Notes: generated by a model not told the origin, from the letters alone. A DNA stretch of 64,000 nt from Umezawaea endophytica (GCF_025061645.1 NZ_JANYMP010000003.1:186001-250000); one strand, 5' to 3'; shown: positions 16,644 to 25,439, counted from the first letter of the stretch. Translations and numbers: made by a program.

Positions 16644-17270
16644 GTGACGAAGCGATTGCCCCACAACCTCCGGTCCGACGCGCGGGACAACCGCGACCGC
16701 ATCCTGGACGCGGCCAGGGCGACCTTCGCGGAGGAGGGTCTCGACGTCTCCCTGCGCGAGATCGCCCGGCGTGCCGGGGTCGGCGCGGCGACGCTGTACC
16801 GCCACTTCGAGACGAAGGAGGCGTTGGCCACGGCGGTGCTCGCCGAGCGGATGGCCGCCTGCGCGGCGGTCGTCGACGAAGGCTTGGCCGATCCCGATCC
16901 GTGGCGCGGCTTCCGCACCGTGGTCGAGAAGGTCTGCGCCCTGCACGCCGTGGACAGCGGTTTCACCTCGGCGATGCTGTCGACGTTCCCCGGAGCCGTC
17001 GACTTCGCGGGGTTCCGGGAGCGCGCGCTGCGCTCCGCCGACCGGTTGGCCCGGCGAGCCGTGGCGAGCGGACACCTGCGGCCCGACTTCGTCCTCGATG
17101 ACCTGATCATGGTGATCATGGCGAACAGCGGCATCCGCGCCACGTCGCGGGAGGCCGCCGCGGCCGCTTCCCGCCGGTTCGCCGCGCTGCTGATCGACTC
17201 CCTGCACAGCGGTTCGCGCAGCACCCCGCTGCCCCCTGCGGTCCGGCTGCCGATCACGACAGCTCTCTGA
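16644..17270 (+). CDS. TetR-family regulator
   Basis: 208 residues. N-terminal TetR helix-turn-helix (NRDRILDAARATFAEEGLDVSLREIARRAGVGAATLYRHF, in pieces) and an all-helical ligand domain. GTG 16,644 is preferred because GAGAG lies just upstream; another GTG 9 bases earlier is possible. Divergent from the quinone oxidoreductase, which is its likely target, responding to an electrophile or quinone (inference). Confidence 0.88.
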   Translation: MTKRLPHNLRSDARDNRDRILDAARATFAEEGLDVSLREIARRAGVGAATLYRHFETKEALATAVLAERMAACAAVVDEGLADPDPWRGFRTVVEKVCALHAVDSGFTSAMLSTFPGAVDFAGFRERALRSADRLARRAVASGHLRPDFVLDDLIMVIMANSGIRATSREAAAAASRRFAALLIDSLHSGSRSTPLPPAVRLPITTAL

Positions 17271-17343
17271 CCGGGCAGTCCTTGAGCGGCAACGGATACC
17301 GGGAGGCCGTGGCTAAACTGTCGCGATGATTCCTGGGGGAACC

Positions 17344-19521
17344 ATGAGCGCCGCGGCGCACGACGGCCGGGCGGCCAGGGCCGTCGCGGTGGTGGGCCGG
17401 GGCTGCGTCCGCCACCGGTACGTCGTGCTCGGCACGTGGGTGCTGCTGGTGCTGGCGCTGGTGGTGGCCGCGCGGGTGATCGGCACGCCGACGGACAACG
17501 ACGTGAGCCTGCCGGGCACCGACGCCCAGGTCGTGCGGGACCTGACGGCGTCGTCGGCGACGCCGCTCACCGGCGGGACCGTGATCCTGGTGGCCCCGGA
17601 CGGGCGGCTGGACGACGAGGCCCGCGCGGGCGTGCTGGCCGCGACGTCGGCCTCCCTGCGGGGAGCCGACCACGTGACGACGGTGAAACCACCCTCCACG
17701 CAGGACGGGTCGCTGTCCGCGGACGGCCGCACCGGCTGGTTCGCGGTGGGCCTGGACGTCCGCCGCGCGGAACTCACGAAAGCCATGGCGCACACCGTCA
17801 CCGACGCCGCCCGGCCCGCCGCCGACGCGGGCCTGCGGGTGCTGCCCGGCGGGGCGCTCGCCCAGGTCGTCGACGGATCGGGCAGCACCGGCGACGAGTA
17901 CTTCGGCCTCGCACTGGCCGCCCTCGTGCTCTTCCTCGCGCTCGGCGGCCTCGTCGGCGCGGCGCTGGCGCTGCTGACCGCCGCGCTCTCGGTGCTCGCG
18001 ACGCTGGAGGTCGTCGGGCTCGCCGGGAACCTGACCTCCATGCCCGCGCAGGCGTCGACCCTGGCCCTCATGGTCGGTCTCGGCGTCGGCATCGACTACT
18101 CGCTGTTCCTGCTCAGCCGGTTCCGCGCGGTGATGCGGTCGGGGCGCTCGGTGCCGGAGGCCGTCGAACGCGCGGTCGCCGACTCCGGAACGGCGGTGGT
18201 CGTCGCCGGTGTGACGGTCGCGGTCGCGCTCGCGGGACTGGGCCTGACCGAGGTCCCGCTGCTGCAAACCCTCGCCTGGACGTGCGGGACGGCCGTCCTG
18301 TTCGCCGTCCTCGCCGCGCTCACCCTCCTCCCCGCGCTGACCTCGCTCGCCGGGGAGCGGCTCGCCCGCGGCGGCAAGCTGTACAACAGGCTGGCCCGCC
18401 GCACCGGCTCCGGCGGTTTCTGGGCGCGCCAGGCCGACCGCGTCACCAGGCGGCCCCTGCTGGCGGGCGGGCTCGCGATCGTGGTGCTGGCACTGCTCGC
18501 CGCACCGGCGACCGACCTGCGCCTCGGCCAGCTCGACGCCGGGTCCTCGCCGGAGTCCACCGCCGTCCGGCAGGCGAACGACGCCGTCTCGGCGGCGTTC
18601 GGCCCCGGCGCGGGCACACCCCTCACCGTGCTGGGCAGACTGCCGACGCCGATCACCGACGAGCGCGATCCCCGCGTGCCCCCGCTCGTGGCGGTGGTGC
18701 GGGCCCAGCAGGGGGTGGCCGCCGTCGGACGGCCGACGCCGTCCGAGGACGGACGGGTCGTCACGGTCCAGGTGATCGCCTCGACCGCGGGCGGCGACCC
18801 GGCGACGGCGGACCTCGTCCACCGCCTGCGGAGCCAGTCCGTGCCGGACATGACCGTGCACGTCGGTGGCAGCGCCGCCGCCAGGGTGGACCTCGCCGAC
18901 CGGGTCACCGCCAAGCTGCCGCTCGTCATCGGGATCGTGCTGCTGCTGTCGGTCCTGGTGCTGCTGCTGGCTTTCCGGGCCCCGCTGCTCGCGCTGAAGG
19001 CCGCCGTCATGGACCTCATCTCCATCGGAGCGGCCTACGGCGTCCTCACGGCGGTGTTCACCTGGGGGTGGGGCGTGACGTGGATCGGGCTCTCCGGCCC
19101 GGTCCCCATCCCCAGCTTCGTGCCGCTCATGCTGTTCGCCCTGCTGTTCGGCCTGTCGATGGACTACGAGGTGTTCCTGCTGAACGAGGTCCAGCGGAGC
19201 TGGAGGCGAACGGGGGACAACCTGCGCTCGGTCCGCGAGGGCCTGCTCGGGACCGGCCGGGTGATCACCGCGGCGGCGGCGATCATGGTCGGGGTGTTCC
19301 TCGCGTTCGTGCCGAACAACGACCCGACGATCAAGATGTTCGGCGTCGGCCTGGCCGTCGCCATCGCCGTGGACGCGACCGTCGTTCGCTGCCTGCTGGT
19401 CCCGGCCACGATGGCGCTCCTCGGCGACCTCAACTGGTGGACGCCGGGCCGCGGACGTGCACGGTCCGAAGTGGACGGTGGAGTCACAGGGCCCGGACGA
19501 CAGCGCCCAGGTGCGAGGTGA
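17344..19521 (+). CDS. MMPL/RND-family transporter
   Basis: 725 residues with the duplicated MMPL plan: a first membrane helix (about 28-48), an external domain, five to six helices, a second external domain and six helices. The functional core motifs are visible as GLGVGIDYSLFLLSRFR and GLSMDYEVFLLNEV, with the Asp-Tyr pairs that carry protons. Such proteins export lipids or small hydrophobic products. ATG 17,344 was chosen over ATG 17,326 because GGGGGAA sits directly upstream. The last 38 bases overlap, head to head, the end of the condensation-type acyltransferase gene, and in mycobacteria MmpL exporters pair with PapA acyltransferases of that fold; a link to the operon at 19.5-25.4 kb is inferred. 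Confidence 0.9.
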   Translation: MSAAAHDGRAARAVAVVGRGCVRHRYVVLGTWVLLVLALVVAARVIGTPTDNDVSLPGTDAQVVRDLTASSATPLTGGTVILVAPDGRLDDEARAGVLAATSASLRGADHVTTVKPPSTQDGSLSADGRTGWFAVGLDVRRAELTKAMAHTVTDAARPAADAGLRVLPGGALAQVVDGSGSTGDEYFGLALAALVLFLALGGLVGAALALLTAALSVLATLEVVGLAGNLTSMPAQASTLALMVGLGVGIDYSLFLLSRFRAVMRSGRSVPEAVERAVADSGTAVVVAGVTVAVALAGLGLTEVPLLQTLAWTCGTAVLFAVLAALTLLPALTSLAGERLARGGKLYNRLARRTGSGGFWARQADRVTRRPLLAGGLAIVVLALLAAPATDLRLGQLDAGSSPESTAVRQANDAVSAAFGPGAGTPLTVLGRLPTPITDERDPRVPPLVAVVRAQQGVAAVGRPTPSEDGRVVTVQVIASTAGGDPATADLVHRLRSQSVPDMTVHVGGSAAARVDLADRVTAKLPLVIGIVLLLSVLVLLLAFRAPLLALKAAVMDLISIGAAYGVLTAVFTWGWGVTWIGLSGPVPIPSFVPLMLFALLFGLSMDYEVFLLNEVQRSWRRTGDNLRSVREGLLGTGRVITAAAAIMVGVFLAFVPNNDPTIKMFGVGLAVAIAVDATVVRCLLVPATMALLGDLNWWTPGRGRARSEVDGGVTGPGRQRPGAR

Positions 19522-20671
19522 GCAGACCGGTCGCCTCCCGCGTCCAGCCGACGCCGTCGGCGCTGAAGTGGCCGTGCAGGGCGCCCTCGTCCGTCCTGCG
19601 CAGCCGGATGCCGAGTTCCTGGGCCCTGCCGGTGTCCTTCGGTCCGGCGGCGGCGGTGACCCTGCCCCGGACCGGGCCGAAGTCGACCGCGGCGGGACGC
19701 CCGCTCGGGAGGTACTCGAAGAACGGGACGATGCCCGAACTCACGCCGTGGTTCATCGCGCGGATCTCCCCTGCCGGGAACCGGGCGTGCGCCGAACAGC
19801 CGCGGACCGCGTCCAGGACGCCGCGGTGGTCGCCCGTCCTCGGCACGGTGAGGTAGGACGGCACCAGGCAGGGGCCCGCGACGCGCCGCCAGCGGGGCCG
19901 GTCGCGCTTGCCGAAGATGGTGGTGAACACGAACGTGTCGCCGTCGGGGACCTGCCGGGCCATCCCGTCCGCCACCGCGGCCAGCAGGGTCACCAGCGGA
20001 GTGGTCCGCCGGGCGAGGCACCCCCGTTCGACGCGGGTGAACTCCTCCGCGTCAAGGACTTCCGCGCGGTAGGCGAAGGCCTCGCCCTCCCCCGTGGCCG
20101 CCACACCGGCGAACGACGCCCGCCCGACCGCCCTGTCCCACCAGGCTTCCGCCTCGTCGCGTCCACTTCGGACCACCTCGGCCTCGGCGAGGGCGTAGTC
20201 GCCGAACTGCTCCACCGGGCCCGCCGCCGGAGGACCGCCCACCTGCTCCGCGTACAGCAGGCCGAGGTCGGCCAGCAGGATCCAGAGCGTCTCGGGGTCG
20301 GCGACCAGGTGGTGCAGGTGCAACGACAGGACGTGCGTGTCCGGCCCGGTCGTGGCGAAGCGCACGCGGATCGGGACGTCACGGGCGACGGGCGCGTGCG
20401 TCCAGTCCTCCACCTCGCCCTCCTCCAAGACCTCCAGGCCCGTCCCAGGCGTCGCACGGACGACCTGGCCGTCGCGGGTCACCTCCGTGCGCAGCACCTC
20501 GTGCCGCCGGACGAGGCGGTCGACCGCGACGGCCAACCCGCCGGTGTCCACCGGGCCGCGCAGTTCCACCACCGCGTTCATGGTGAACCACGGGCTGTCG
20601 ACGAAGCCGGGCCTGAGCGCCTCCAGGTCCCAGGCGAACGACTGCCACAGTGAGGTGGGTCGGACCGTCAT
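19484..20671 (-). CDS. stand-alone condensation-type acyltransferase (PapA/NRPS C-domain fold)
   Basis: 395 residues forming one condensation domain without adenylation or carrier domains. The catalytic HHxxxD motif is present (HHLVAD, 120-125) and a degenerate second motif DFGPV stands where DFGWG is usual. The family joins an acyl or aminoacyl group held on a carrier protein to an amine or hydroxyl acceptor. The acyl carrier protein encoded in the same operon (24,002) is the obvious donor, and a sugar made by the glycosyltransferase a plausible acceptor (inference). ATG start overlaps the stop of the glycosyltransferase gene (ATGA). Last gene of the six-gene operon; its end overlaps the convergent MMPL gene by 38 bases. 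Confidence 0.8.
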   Translation of the reverse strand: MTVRPTSLWQSFAWDLEALRPGFVDSPWFTMNAVVELRGPVDTGGLAVAVDRLVRRHEVLRTEVTRDGQVVRATPGTGLEVLEEGEVEDWTHAPVARDVPIRVRFATTGPDTHVLSLHLHHLVADPETLWILLADLGLLYAEQVGGPPAAGPVEQFGDYALAEAEVVRSGRDEAEAWWDRAVGRASFAGVAATGEGEAFAYRAEVLDAEEFTRVERGCLARRTTPLVTLLAAVADGMARQVPDGDTFVFTTIFGKRDRPRWRRVAGPCLVPSYLTVPRTGDHRGVLDAVRGCSAHARFPAGEIRAMNHGVSSGIVPFFEYLPSGRPAAVDFGPVRGRVTAAAGPKDTGRAQELGIRLRRTDEGALHGHFSADGVGWTREATGLLTSHLGAVVRAL

Positions 20672-21723
20672 GACGCTCCCGCCAGCACGTGCGAGTAGTC
20701 GGGGACGTCGTCACGGGCGGCCAGCAGCGCCTCGTGCGCCTCGCGGAGCGGGCCGACGTCGAACCCGCTCGCCTTCCAGTCCTCGAAGGACAGACCGAAA
20801 CCCATTCCGCGCCAGAGATCGGCGTTGCTCCGCTCGTGGTCGCCGAACGGGTCGAGGAACACCACCGGGGTCGCCGACCACAGCGAGTCGAGCAGCGTGC
20901 CGCCACCGGGCTTGCTGACCACCGCCAACGCCTCGCGGCACAGGTCGAACGACCCGTGGTGCCCGGTCCCGCGCCGGAACTCGGGCGCGGCTCCCGGTGT
21001 GACCTCGCCGAACGGCGGGTAGCCGTCGTCGAGCCAGGGGAACCAGTCGGGATCCATCATGTGGTAACGAACCCCACCATCCTCATCGGACACGTCGGCC
21101 ACCTCGTAGGCGACGACGTCGAGCGCGAACCCCTGCGCCCGCAGGCCTCCCACTTCCGCGCGGTAGGTCCCCATCCCCCAGCCGCCACCGTGCACCAGCA
21201 ACCGGTCCGCCCGGTCCCGCCACGGCAGCGGCGGTCGCCGCGTGACCGGGATGCTGCACGGGACGCGCCCGGACTCGGCGTGCGCCAGCCAGATCGGCCG
21301 GGCACCGACGTCCGGGGCCCGGCGGAAGGACGGCGACAGGACCGAGTCCACGTGGCACACGTCGACCCGAGGCCGGATGGAGCAGGTGGACAGGTACCGC
21401 TCGACGAGGCGCAGCCAGAATCCCGAGAAGACGACGAACTGCCGGACCCGCATGGTCCGCCAGCGCTCCACCAACGCCGACACGGCCGACGGGTCGACGG
21501 CCGCGACCGGGTCGGCCGCGACCCGCTGGCCCGCCCGTGCCAGCCGGAAGTCCCGGTGGAAGGCCACCTTCATCTCGGCCGTGGTGCGCAGCTTGTGCTC
21601 GGGCAGCAGCCGTTCGAGCACCGACACGGTCGCGTCGACGCCCTGGTCGCGCAACCGGTCCGCCAGCAGCAGGCCGGGGACGTGCACGCCGAGCGCGACC
21701 CCGGACGTGAGGATCTCGATCAC
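20668..21723 (-). CDS. UGT/MurG-like glycosyltransferase
   Basis: 351 residues with a GT-B layout: the first strand and loop at the very N-terminus (IEILTSGVALGVHVPGLLLADRL, in part) and a C-terminal nucleotide-sugar site PGGGTLLDSLWSATPVVFLDP...DHERSNADLW, the His/Ser/Asp-Asn spacing of GT1-type enzymes. Donor and acceptor are unknown. The GTG start at 21,723 is placed where the first beta strand begins; GGGGGCG lies upstream. A mini-frame ends on this start codon (see 21,720-21,776). Overlaps the acyltransferase gene by 4 bases. Confidence 0.75.
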   Translation of the reverse strand: MIEILTSGVALGVHVPGLLLADRLRDQGVDATVSVLERLLPEHKLRTTAEMKVAFHRDFRLARAGQRVAADPVAAVDPSAVSALVERWRTMRVRQFVVFSGFWLRLVERYLSTCSIRPRVDVCHVDSVLSPSFRRAPDVGARPIWLAHAESGRVPCSIPVTRRPPLPWRDRADRLLVHGGGWGMGTYRAEVGGLRAQGFALDVVAYEVADVSDEDGGVRYHMMDPDWFPWLDDGYPPFGEVTPGAAPEFRRGTGHHGSFDLCREALAVVSKPGGGTLLDSLWSATPVVFLDPFGDHERSNADLWRGMGFGLSFEDWKASGFDVGPLREAHEALLAARDDVPDYSHVLAGAS

Positions 21724-21776
21724 CGCGACGCGCCCCCGGTCGACCCCAGCCGGAACGCGGGCAGCAGGTGGGTCAT
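21720..21776 (-). other. 18-codon mini-frame linking two operon genes
   Basis: An ATG overlapping the stop of the dehydrogenase gene (ATGA) opens a frame of 18 codons (MTHLLPAFRLGSTGGASR) that ends in a TGA overlapping the GTG start of the glycosyltransferase (GTGA). It could simply carry ribosomes from one gene to the next, or encode a small peptide. No homology evidence is available. Confidence 0.25.
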
Positions 21777-22762
21777 CGCGCCTCCTGGAGTCCGGTCCTC
21801 CGCGCACTCCGGTGCACGGCCGTCATCACGGCGATCCGTTCGGCCGCCGCGGGCAGTTCACCGCCCCAGGGCGGGCCGCCCGTCAGCCACCTCCCGACCG
21901 CCTTGAGCTGCTCGGTGTAGTACGAGCTCGCCGGGAACCCGATCACCTCCCTGGCTCCGTCCGCGCGCCGGACGACCAGGTTCAGCGGCACGGCGCCGCG
22001 CACCGGCAGCAGGAAGTTCCGCAGGGTGGCGGTGGCCCGGTCGAACACGAACTCGTGAGTGGCCACGTGCCGCTCGCCGACCCGGCAGCGAAGGCGCGCC
22101 ATGCGCCCGTCCGGCCAGGACAGACCGGCGCGGAAGGAGCGGTCGACGCCGTTCGGGCCGTCGAACGCCGACTCGCCGGTCCCGGTGGCGCCGGTGAGCC
22201 CTACCGTCGCCTGGATCGCCTGGAGCCAGTAGCTCGCGGTGTCGTAGAAGATCCCGCCGCCCAGTTCGGGGAGGTCGCGGTAGCCACCCGGCTTCGGCGC
22301 GCCGAAGGTCAACTCGCTGTGGACCGTCCTGAGGTCGCCGTGCCGCCGGTCCGCGATCATCTCCCGGAGCGCGGCCTGCCACGGGTGGCCCGCCGTCGGC
22401 ACCGCCTCGACCACGCGCACGCCGTCGCCGAGGTCCTGGATCTCGGCGAGTTCGTCCGTGTCGAGGCACAGCGGCTTCTCCACGATGACGTGCTTGCCCG
22501 CCCGCGCCGCCCGCAGGATCCACGGGTGGTGGGCGGAGTTGTGCAGGGAGAGGTAGACCGCGTCGACACCGGGATCGGCGAGCAGGTCGTCGTAGTTCCC
22601 GTGGACCAGCGGGATGCGGTTCCGGGCGGCGAACTCCGCGGCGCGCAGCGGATCCCGTGCCGCCACCGCGCGCACCGAGATCCCCTCGACCCCGGCGCTG
22701 GGCCGCACGACGGCCCGCTCGGCGATCCCCGTCGCACCGATCAGCCCGATCTCAAGCCGCAT
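21773..22762 (-). CDS. Gfo/Idh/MocA-family oxidoreductase
   Basis: 329 residues: Rossmann N-terminus (IGLIGATGIAERAVV), the family EKP motif (HVIVEKPLCLD, about 93-103) and an alpha/beta substrate domain with GGGIFYDTASYWLQ. These NAD(P)-dependent enzymes oxidise or reduce sugars, cyclitols and related polyols, often to a keto intermediate that is later aminated or inverted. In this operon it would act on the sugar or cyclitol part of the product (inference). The first 11 bases overlap the end of the ATP-grasp gene. Confidence 0.85.
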   Translation of the reverse strand: MRLEIGLIGATGIAERAVVRPSAGVEGISVRAVAARDPLRAAEFAARNRIPLVHGNYDDLLADPGVDAVYLSLHNSAHHPWILRAARAGKHVIVEKPLCLDTDELAEIQDLGDGVRVVEAVPTAGHPWQAALREMIADRRHGDLRTVHSELTFGAPKPGGYRDLPELGGGIFYDTASYWLQAIQATVGLTGATGTGESAFDGPNGVDRSFRAGLSWPDGRMARLRCRVGERHVATHEFVFDRATATLRNFLLPVRGAVPLNLVVRRADGAREVIGFPASSYYTEQLKAVGRWLTGGPPWGGELPAAAERIAVMTAVHRSARRTGLQEAR

Positions 22763-24005
22763 CCGGCACTCCCCTGGTGCTCATGCCTGCCGCGGCGACG
22801 GCGGCCCTCAGCCGGTCCCGCCAGAGCGGCAGCTCGCCCTGGCGGCAGAAGACGGCAACGTAGACGCGTCCGCCGGGTGAGGTCAGCGCACTCCCGCTGA
22901 GGACCGTCACCCCCGCGTCCTCGCCACCCCGGTAGCTCGCGGCACCGAGGGCGCGCACCAGGTCCGCCACACCTCGGTCCGGCCCGACCACGAGGTCGAG
23001 CTGCGTCAGGTGGCACCGCAACCCGTGGTGCGCGACGCGCAGGTCGAGCGTCCTGGTCAGCAGACCGAGCGAGTGGCGGGCGTTGACCTCCAGCACCGGG
23101 ACCACCCGCCCGTCGTCGAGGAGCATCGAGTCGACGCCGATCGGGCCGAAGTACCCCGTCTCCGCGACGGCCTCGACCACACCGGTGAGCGCGCGGCGGT
23201 AGCCGTCCTCGTCGACGAGCCCCGGTGGCACCGGACCCGACTCCAGGTGCCGGAAGCCCCGGTTGGTCATCGCCTGAACGCCGAGCCACTCCCAGTTCCC
23301 ACCTCGGTCGACCACGAGGTGGCCGGAGAAGTCGTGGCGCTTGGCGAACTTCGGCTGCACGAGCAGCTCGACCCGCTTGCCCGCCTCGACCTGCTTGCGG
23401 AGCACGCGCACGACCGCCGCCAGGACGCCGGGCGTGCCGACCTCCAGGATCGCCCGGCCGGACACCCCGTACGGGTCCTTCACGACGGCTGCTCCGTCCA
23501 CTTCGGACACGGCGGCCACCAGGTCGTCGACGGTGCGCACGACGCGGCCCGCGCCGGGCAGGCCGAGCCGCCGGACCACCTCGTTCGACCACGTCTTGGA
23601 GTTCACCGCGATCACGGCGTCGAGGTCCGGGAGGTCGTCCCAGCCCATCCGCTCCGCCAACGCCACGGTGTCGGGCAGCACCGCGTACGGCACCAGCCCC
23701 TCGGCCTCCCCCATCTGCGCGACGACCGGATCGGGCAGCCGCCGCTCGACCGGTCCTCCCGACGGAGTGCCCGCGTCGACGCGTCCGAAGTGGACACCGG
23801 CTTCCGCGAGCCCGTCGACCAGCGCGGGATCCATGGGGCCGCGGGTGACGAGCAGGTCGCCGGGTCGGCAGAACCCGGCGAGCAGCTCGTCCATCCCCGC
23901 CACCGCGGCACCGCCGCCACCGGGGACCGCGGGCAGCGCGGCCAGGTCAGCCGGGCGCCACCAGGATTCCGCGTCGAACGTGCCGAGCCGGACCCGACCG
24001 CTCAC
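22752..24005 (-). CDS. ATP-grasp ligase
   Basis: 417 residues. The ATP-grasp core is seen as AAVVKDPYGVSGRAILEV (about 194-211), a second lysine-rich strand (LLVQPKFAKRHDFSGHLVV) and the metal-binding VLEVNARHSLG (about 311-321). Members form amide, ester or thioester bonds through acyl-phosphate. Placed directly after an acyl carrier protein gene (GTGA overlap, 4 bases), it may load an amino acid or other acid onto the carrier, as the ATP-grasp enzyme BtrJ does with the carrier BtrI in butirosin biosynthesis; that comparison is by gene order only. GTG start. Confidence 0.78.
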   Translation of the reverse strand: MSGRVRLGTFDAESWWRPADLAALPAVPGGGGAAVAGMDELLAGFCRPGDLLVTRGPMDPALVDGLAEAGVHFGRVDAGTPSGGPVERRLPDPVVAQMGEAEGLVPYAVLPDTVALAERMGWDDLPDLDAVIAVNSKTWSNEVVRRLGLPGAGRVVRTVDDLVAAVSEVDGAAVVKDPYGVSGRAILEVGTPGVLAAVVRVLRKQVEAGKRVELLVQPKFAKRHDFSGHLVVDRGGNWEWLGVQAMTNRGFRHLESGPVPPGLVDEDGYRRALTGVVEAVAETGYFGPIGVDSMLLDDGRVVPVLEVNARHSLGLLTRTLDLRVAHHGLRCHLTQLDLVVGPDRGVADLVRALGAASYRGGEDAGVTVLSGSALTSPGGRVYVAVFCRQGELPLWRDRLRAAVAAAGMSTRGVPDAA

Positions 24006-24262
24006 GAGGCGGCCGGCACCAGGCCGGTCACGAACCTGCCGAACTGCCGCACCGAGCGCAGGTCGTCCAGTTCCAGGTTGTCGTAGTCCAGCTCGACGTC
24101 GAACTCGTCCTCGATGCCGAGCAGGAACGAGATCATCTGCAACGAGTCGACGCCGTACTCGTCGACCAGGTCGGCGTCGTGCGGGATCTCCGCGGGCTCG
24201 GTCCCGTTGGCGAGCACCCCCGCCAGCACCGCCTTGATCCTCTCCTCGACGGCCTCACCCAT
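24002..24262 (-). CDS. acyl carrier protein
   Basis: 86 residues, four-helix carrier with the phosphopantetheine site GVDSLQM; the attachment Ser is residue 40. The acidic helix 2 and following loop (FLLGIEDEFDVELDY) are typical. It is a discrete carrier, not a polyketide-synthase domain, and is encoded one base after the radical SAM gene and overlapping the ATP-grasp gene, so its acyl cargo is probably specific to this pathway. ATG start, GTGTGAC upstream without a strong ribosome binding site, consistent with coupling to the gene before. Confidence 0.92.
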   Translation of the reverse strand: MGEAVEERIKAVLAGVLANGTEPAEIPHDADLVDEYGVDSLQMISFLLGIEDEFDVELDYDNLELDDLRSVRQFGRFVTGLVPAAS

Positions 24263-24263
24263 G

Positions 24264-25439
24264 TCACACCCCGTTCAGGTAGAGGAGGATGCACTTGGAG
24301 CAGACGGGCATCATCCCGTTGGCCGACATGATCTCGCGGACCTGCCGGAAGGACGGGCTCTGCCACAGCTCACCCACCGGGGTGTCGTAGAGGTTGCCCA
24401 CCACGAACTCCGGGAAGAACTTGCACGAGCTGACGTTGCCGTCGGCGTGCACCTCCAGCCGGTTGGACACCGCCAGGCACTTGCTGCGGTGCTGGGCGGG
24501 CCGGGACGTGCCCAGGATGAACTCGTCCACCTCGTCGGGTTCGAGCTGCGGCTGGTAGCGCACGCGGACCCGCCACGGGCGCGAGGCCAGGCGGGCCATC
24601 GACTCGCGCAGCACCGGGAGCTGCTCGGGCGGGAGGCGGTAGGTGTAGGAGTGCCAGGTCGGCTGCTTGGTCTGGGTCTCCGGGCCGAGCCAGGCGAACG
24701 ACTCGGCGTAGAGGCGGTCCATGGCCTGTGCCACTTCCGGGCTGATGTACCAGGGGAACTGGAAGTACACCGTGTTGACGCCGAGTTCCTCGGCCCACTC
24801 CATGAACTCGTACATCTTGCCGACGGTCACGTGGGACACCATGCAGGACAGCGAGAGCTCGCCGTCCCACGCACCGGACCGCTTGAGGTCCAGCATGGTC
24901 CGGATGTTGTCCATGGTCCTGCCGAAGGTCCCCTTGCCGCGCAACGCCTCGTGGTCCTCCCCCAGCCCGTCCAGGCTCACCAGGAGGTTGAGGTTCCGGC
25001 CGATGCGCAGCAGGTCGTCCAGCTTCCGCTTGAGCAGCAGGCCGTTGGTGCACATGTTGACCGTGCGCGGGTACCGTTCGAGCAGTTCGGCGACCTCACC
25101 GAAACGCGAGTGCATCAACGGTTCGCCGCCCCAGAGGAACAGTTTGGACCGCTGCGCGGCCGTCGCGGCGAGCACGTCCTCCACGACCTTCAGGTCCAGT
25201 TCGGTCCGCTGCCGCTGGGGGCTGAAGTCGCGGAAGAAGCCCTGTTCGTTCCACTGGTAGCAGTGGGTGCAGCGCAGGTTGCACCGGTAGGTCAGTTGCA
25301 GGCTCACCTCCTGCGGCAGCGGCGCGGCGTACCCCGGATCGGCCAGCAGGTTCCGGCGAGCCGAGGACCTCATGGCCACCGTGTGCTTGATGTCGGCGAA
25401 CTCCTTGGCGTTCAACGTCCGGGTCGTGGTCGGCCGCAT
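24264..25439 (-). CDS. radical SAM enzyme with SPASM domain
   Basis: 391 residues. The 4Fe-4S/SAM motif is CNLRCTHC (Cys 53, 57, 60), followed by the GGEP motif (WGGEPLM). The C-terminal SPASM region keeps several cysteines (KCLAVSNRLEVHADGNVSSC in part, then PVCSKC), ligands for auxiliary clusters. Family members modify peptides, sugars or cyclitols (oxidation, epimerisation, C-C or thioether bonds). No precursor-peptide gene of obvious type is adjacent; the carrier protein and dehydrogenase suggest a small-molecule or carrier-bound substrate. First gene of the operon, ATG start with a strong AAGGAGG ribosome binding site 5 bases upstream. Confidence 0.88.
   Translation of the reverse strand: MRPTTTRTLNAKEFADIKHTVAMRSSARRNLLADPGYAAPLPQEVSLQLTYRCNLRCTHCYQWNEQGFFRDFSPQRQRTELDLKVVEDVLAATAAQRSKLFLWGGEPLMHSRFGEVAELLERYPRTVNMCTNGLLLKRKLDDLLRIGRNLNLLVSLDGLGEDHEALRGKGTFGRTMDNIRTMLDLKRSGAWDGELSLSCMVSHVTVGKMYEFMEWAEELGVNTVYFQFPWYISPEVAQAMDRLYAESFAWLGPETQTKQPTWHSYTYRLPPEQLPVLRESMARLASRPWRVRVRYQPQLEPDEVDEFILGTSRPAQHRSKCLAVSNRLEVHADGNVSSCKFFPEFVVGNLYDTPVGELWQSPSFRQVREIMSANGMMPVCSKCILLYLNGV

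Noticed and set aside
24002-25439. Assignment of the radical SAM operon as a ribosomal-peptide (RiPP) cluster
   Set aside because: No conserved precursor gene, no RiPP recognition element and no leader-type peptide were seen; the carrier protein and acyltransferase point to another chemistry. The 18-codon frame is kept only as a weak alternative.
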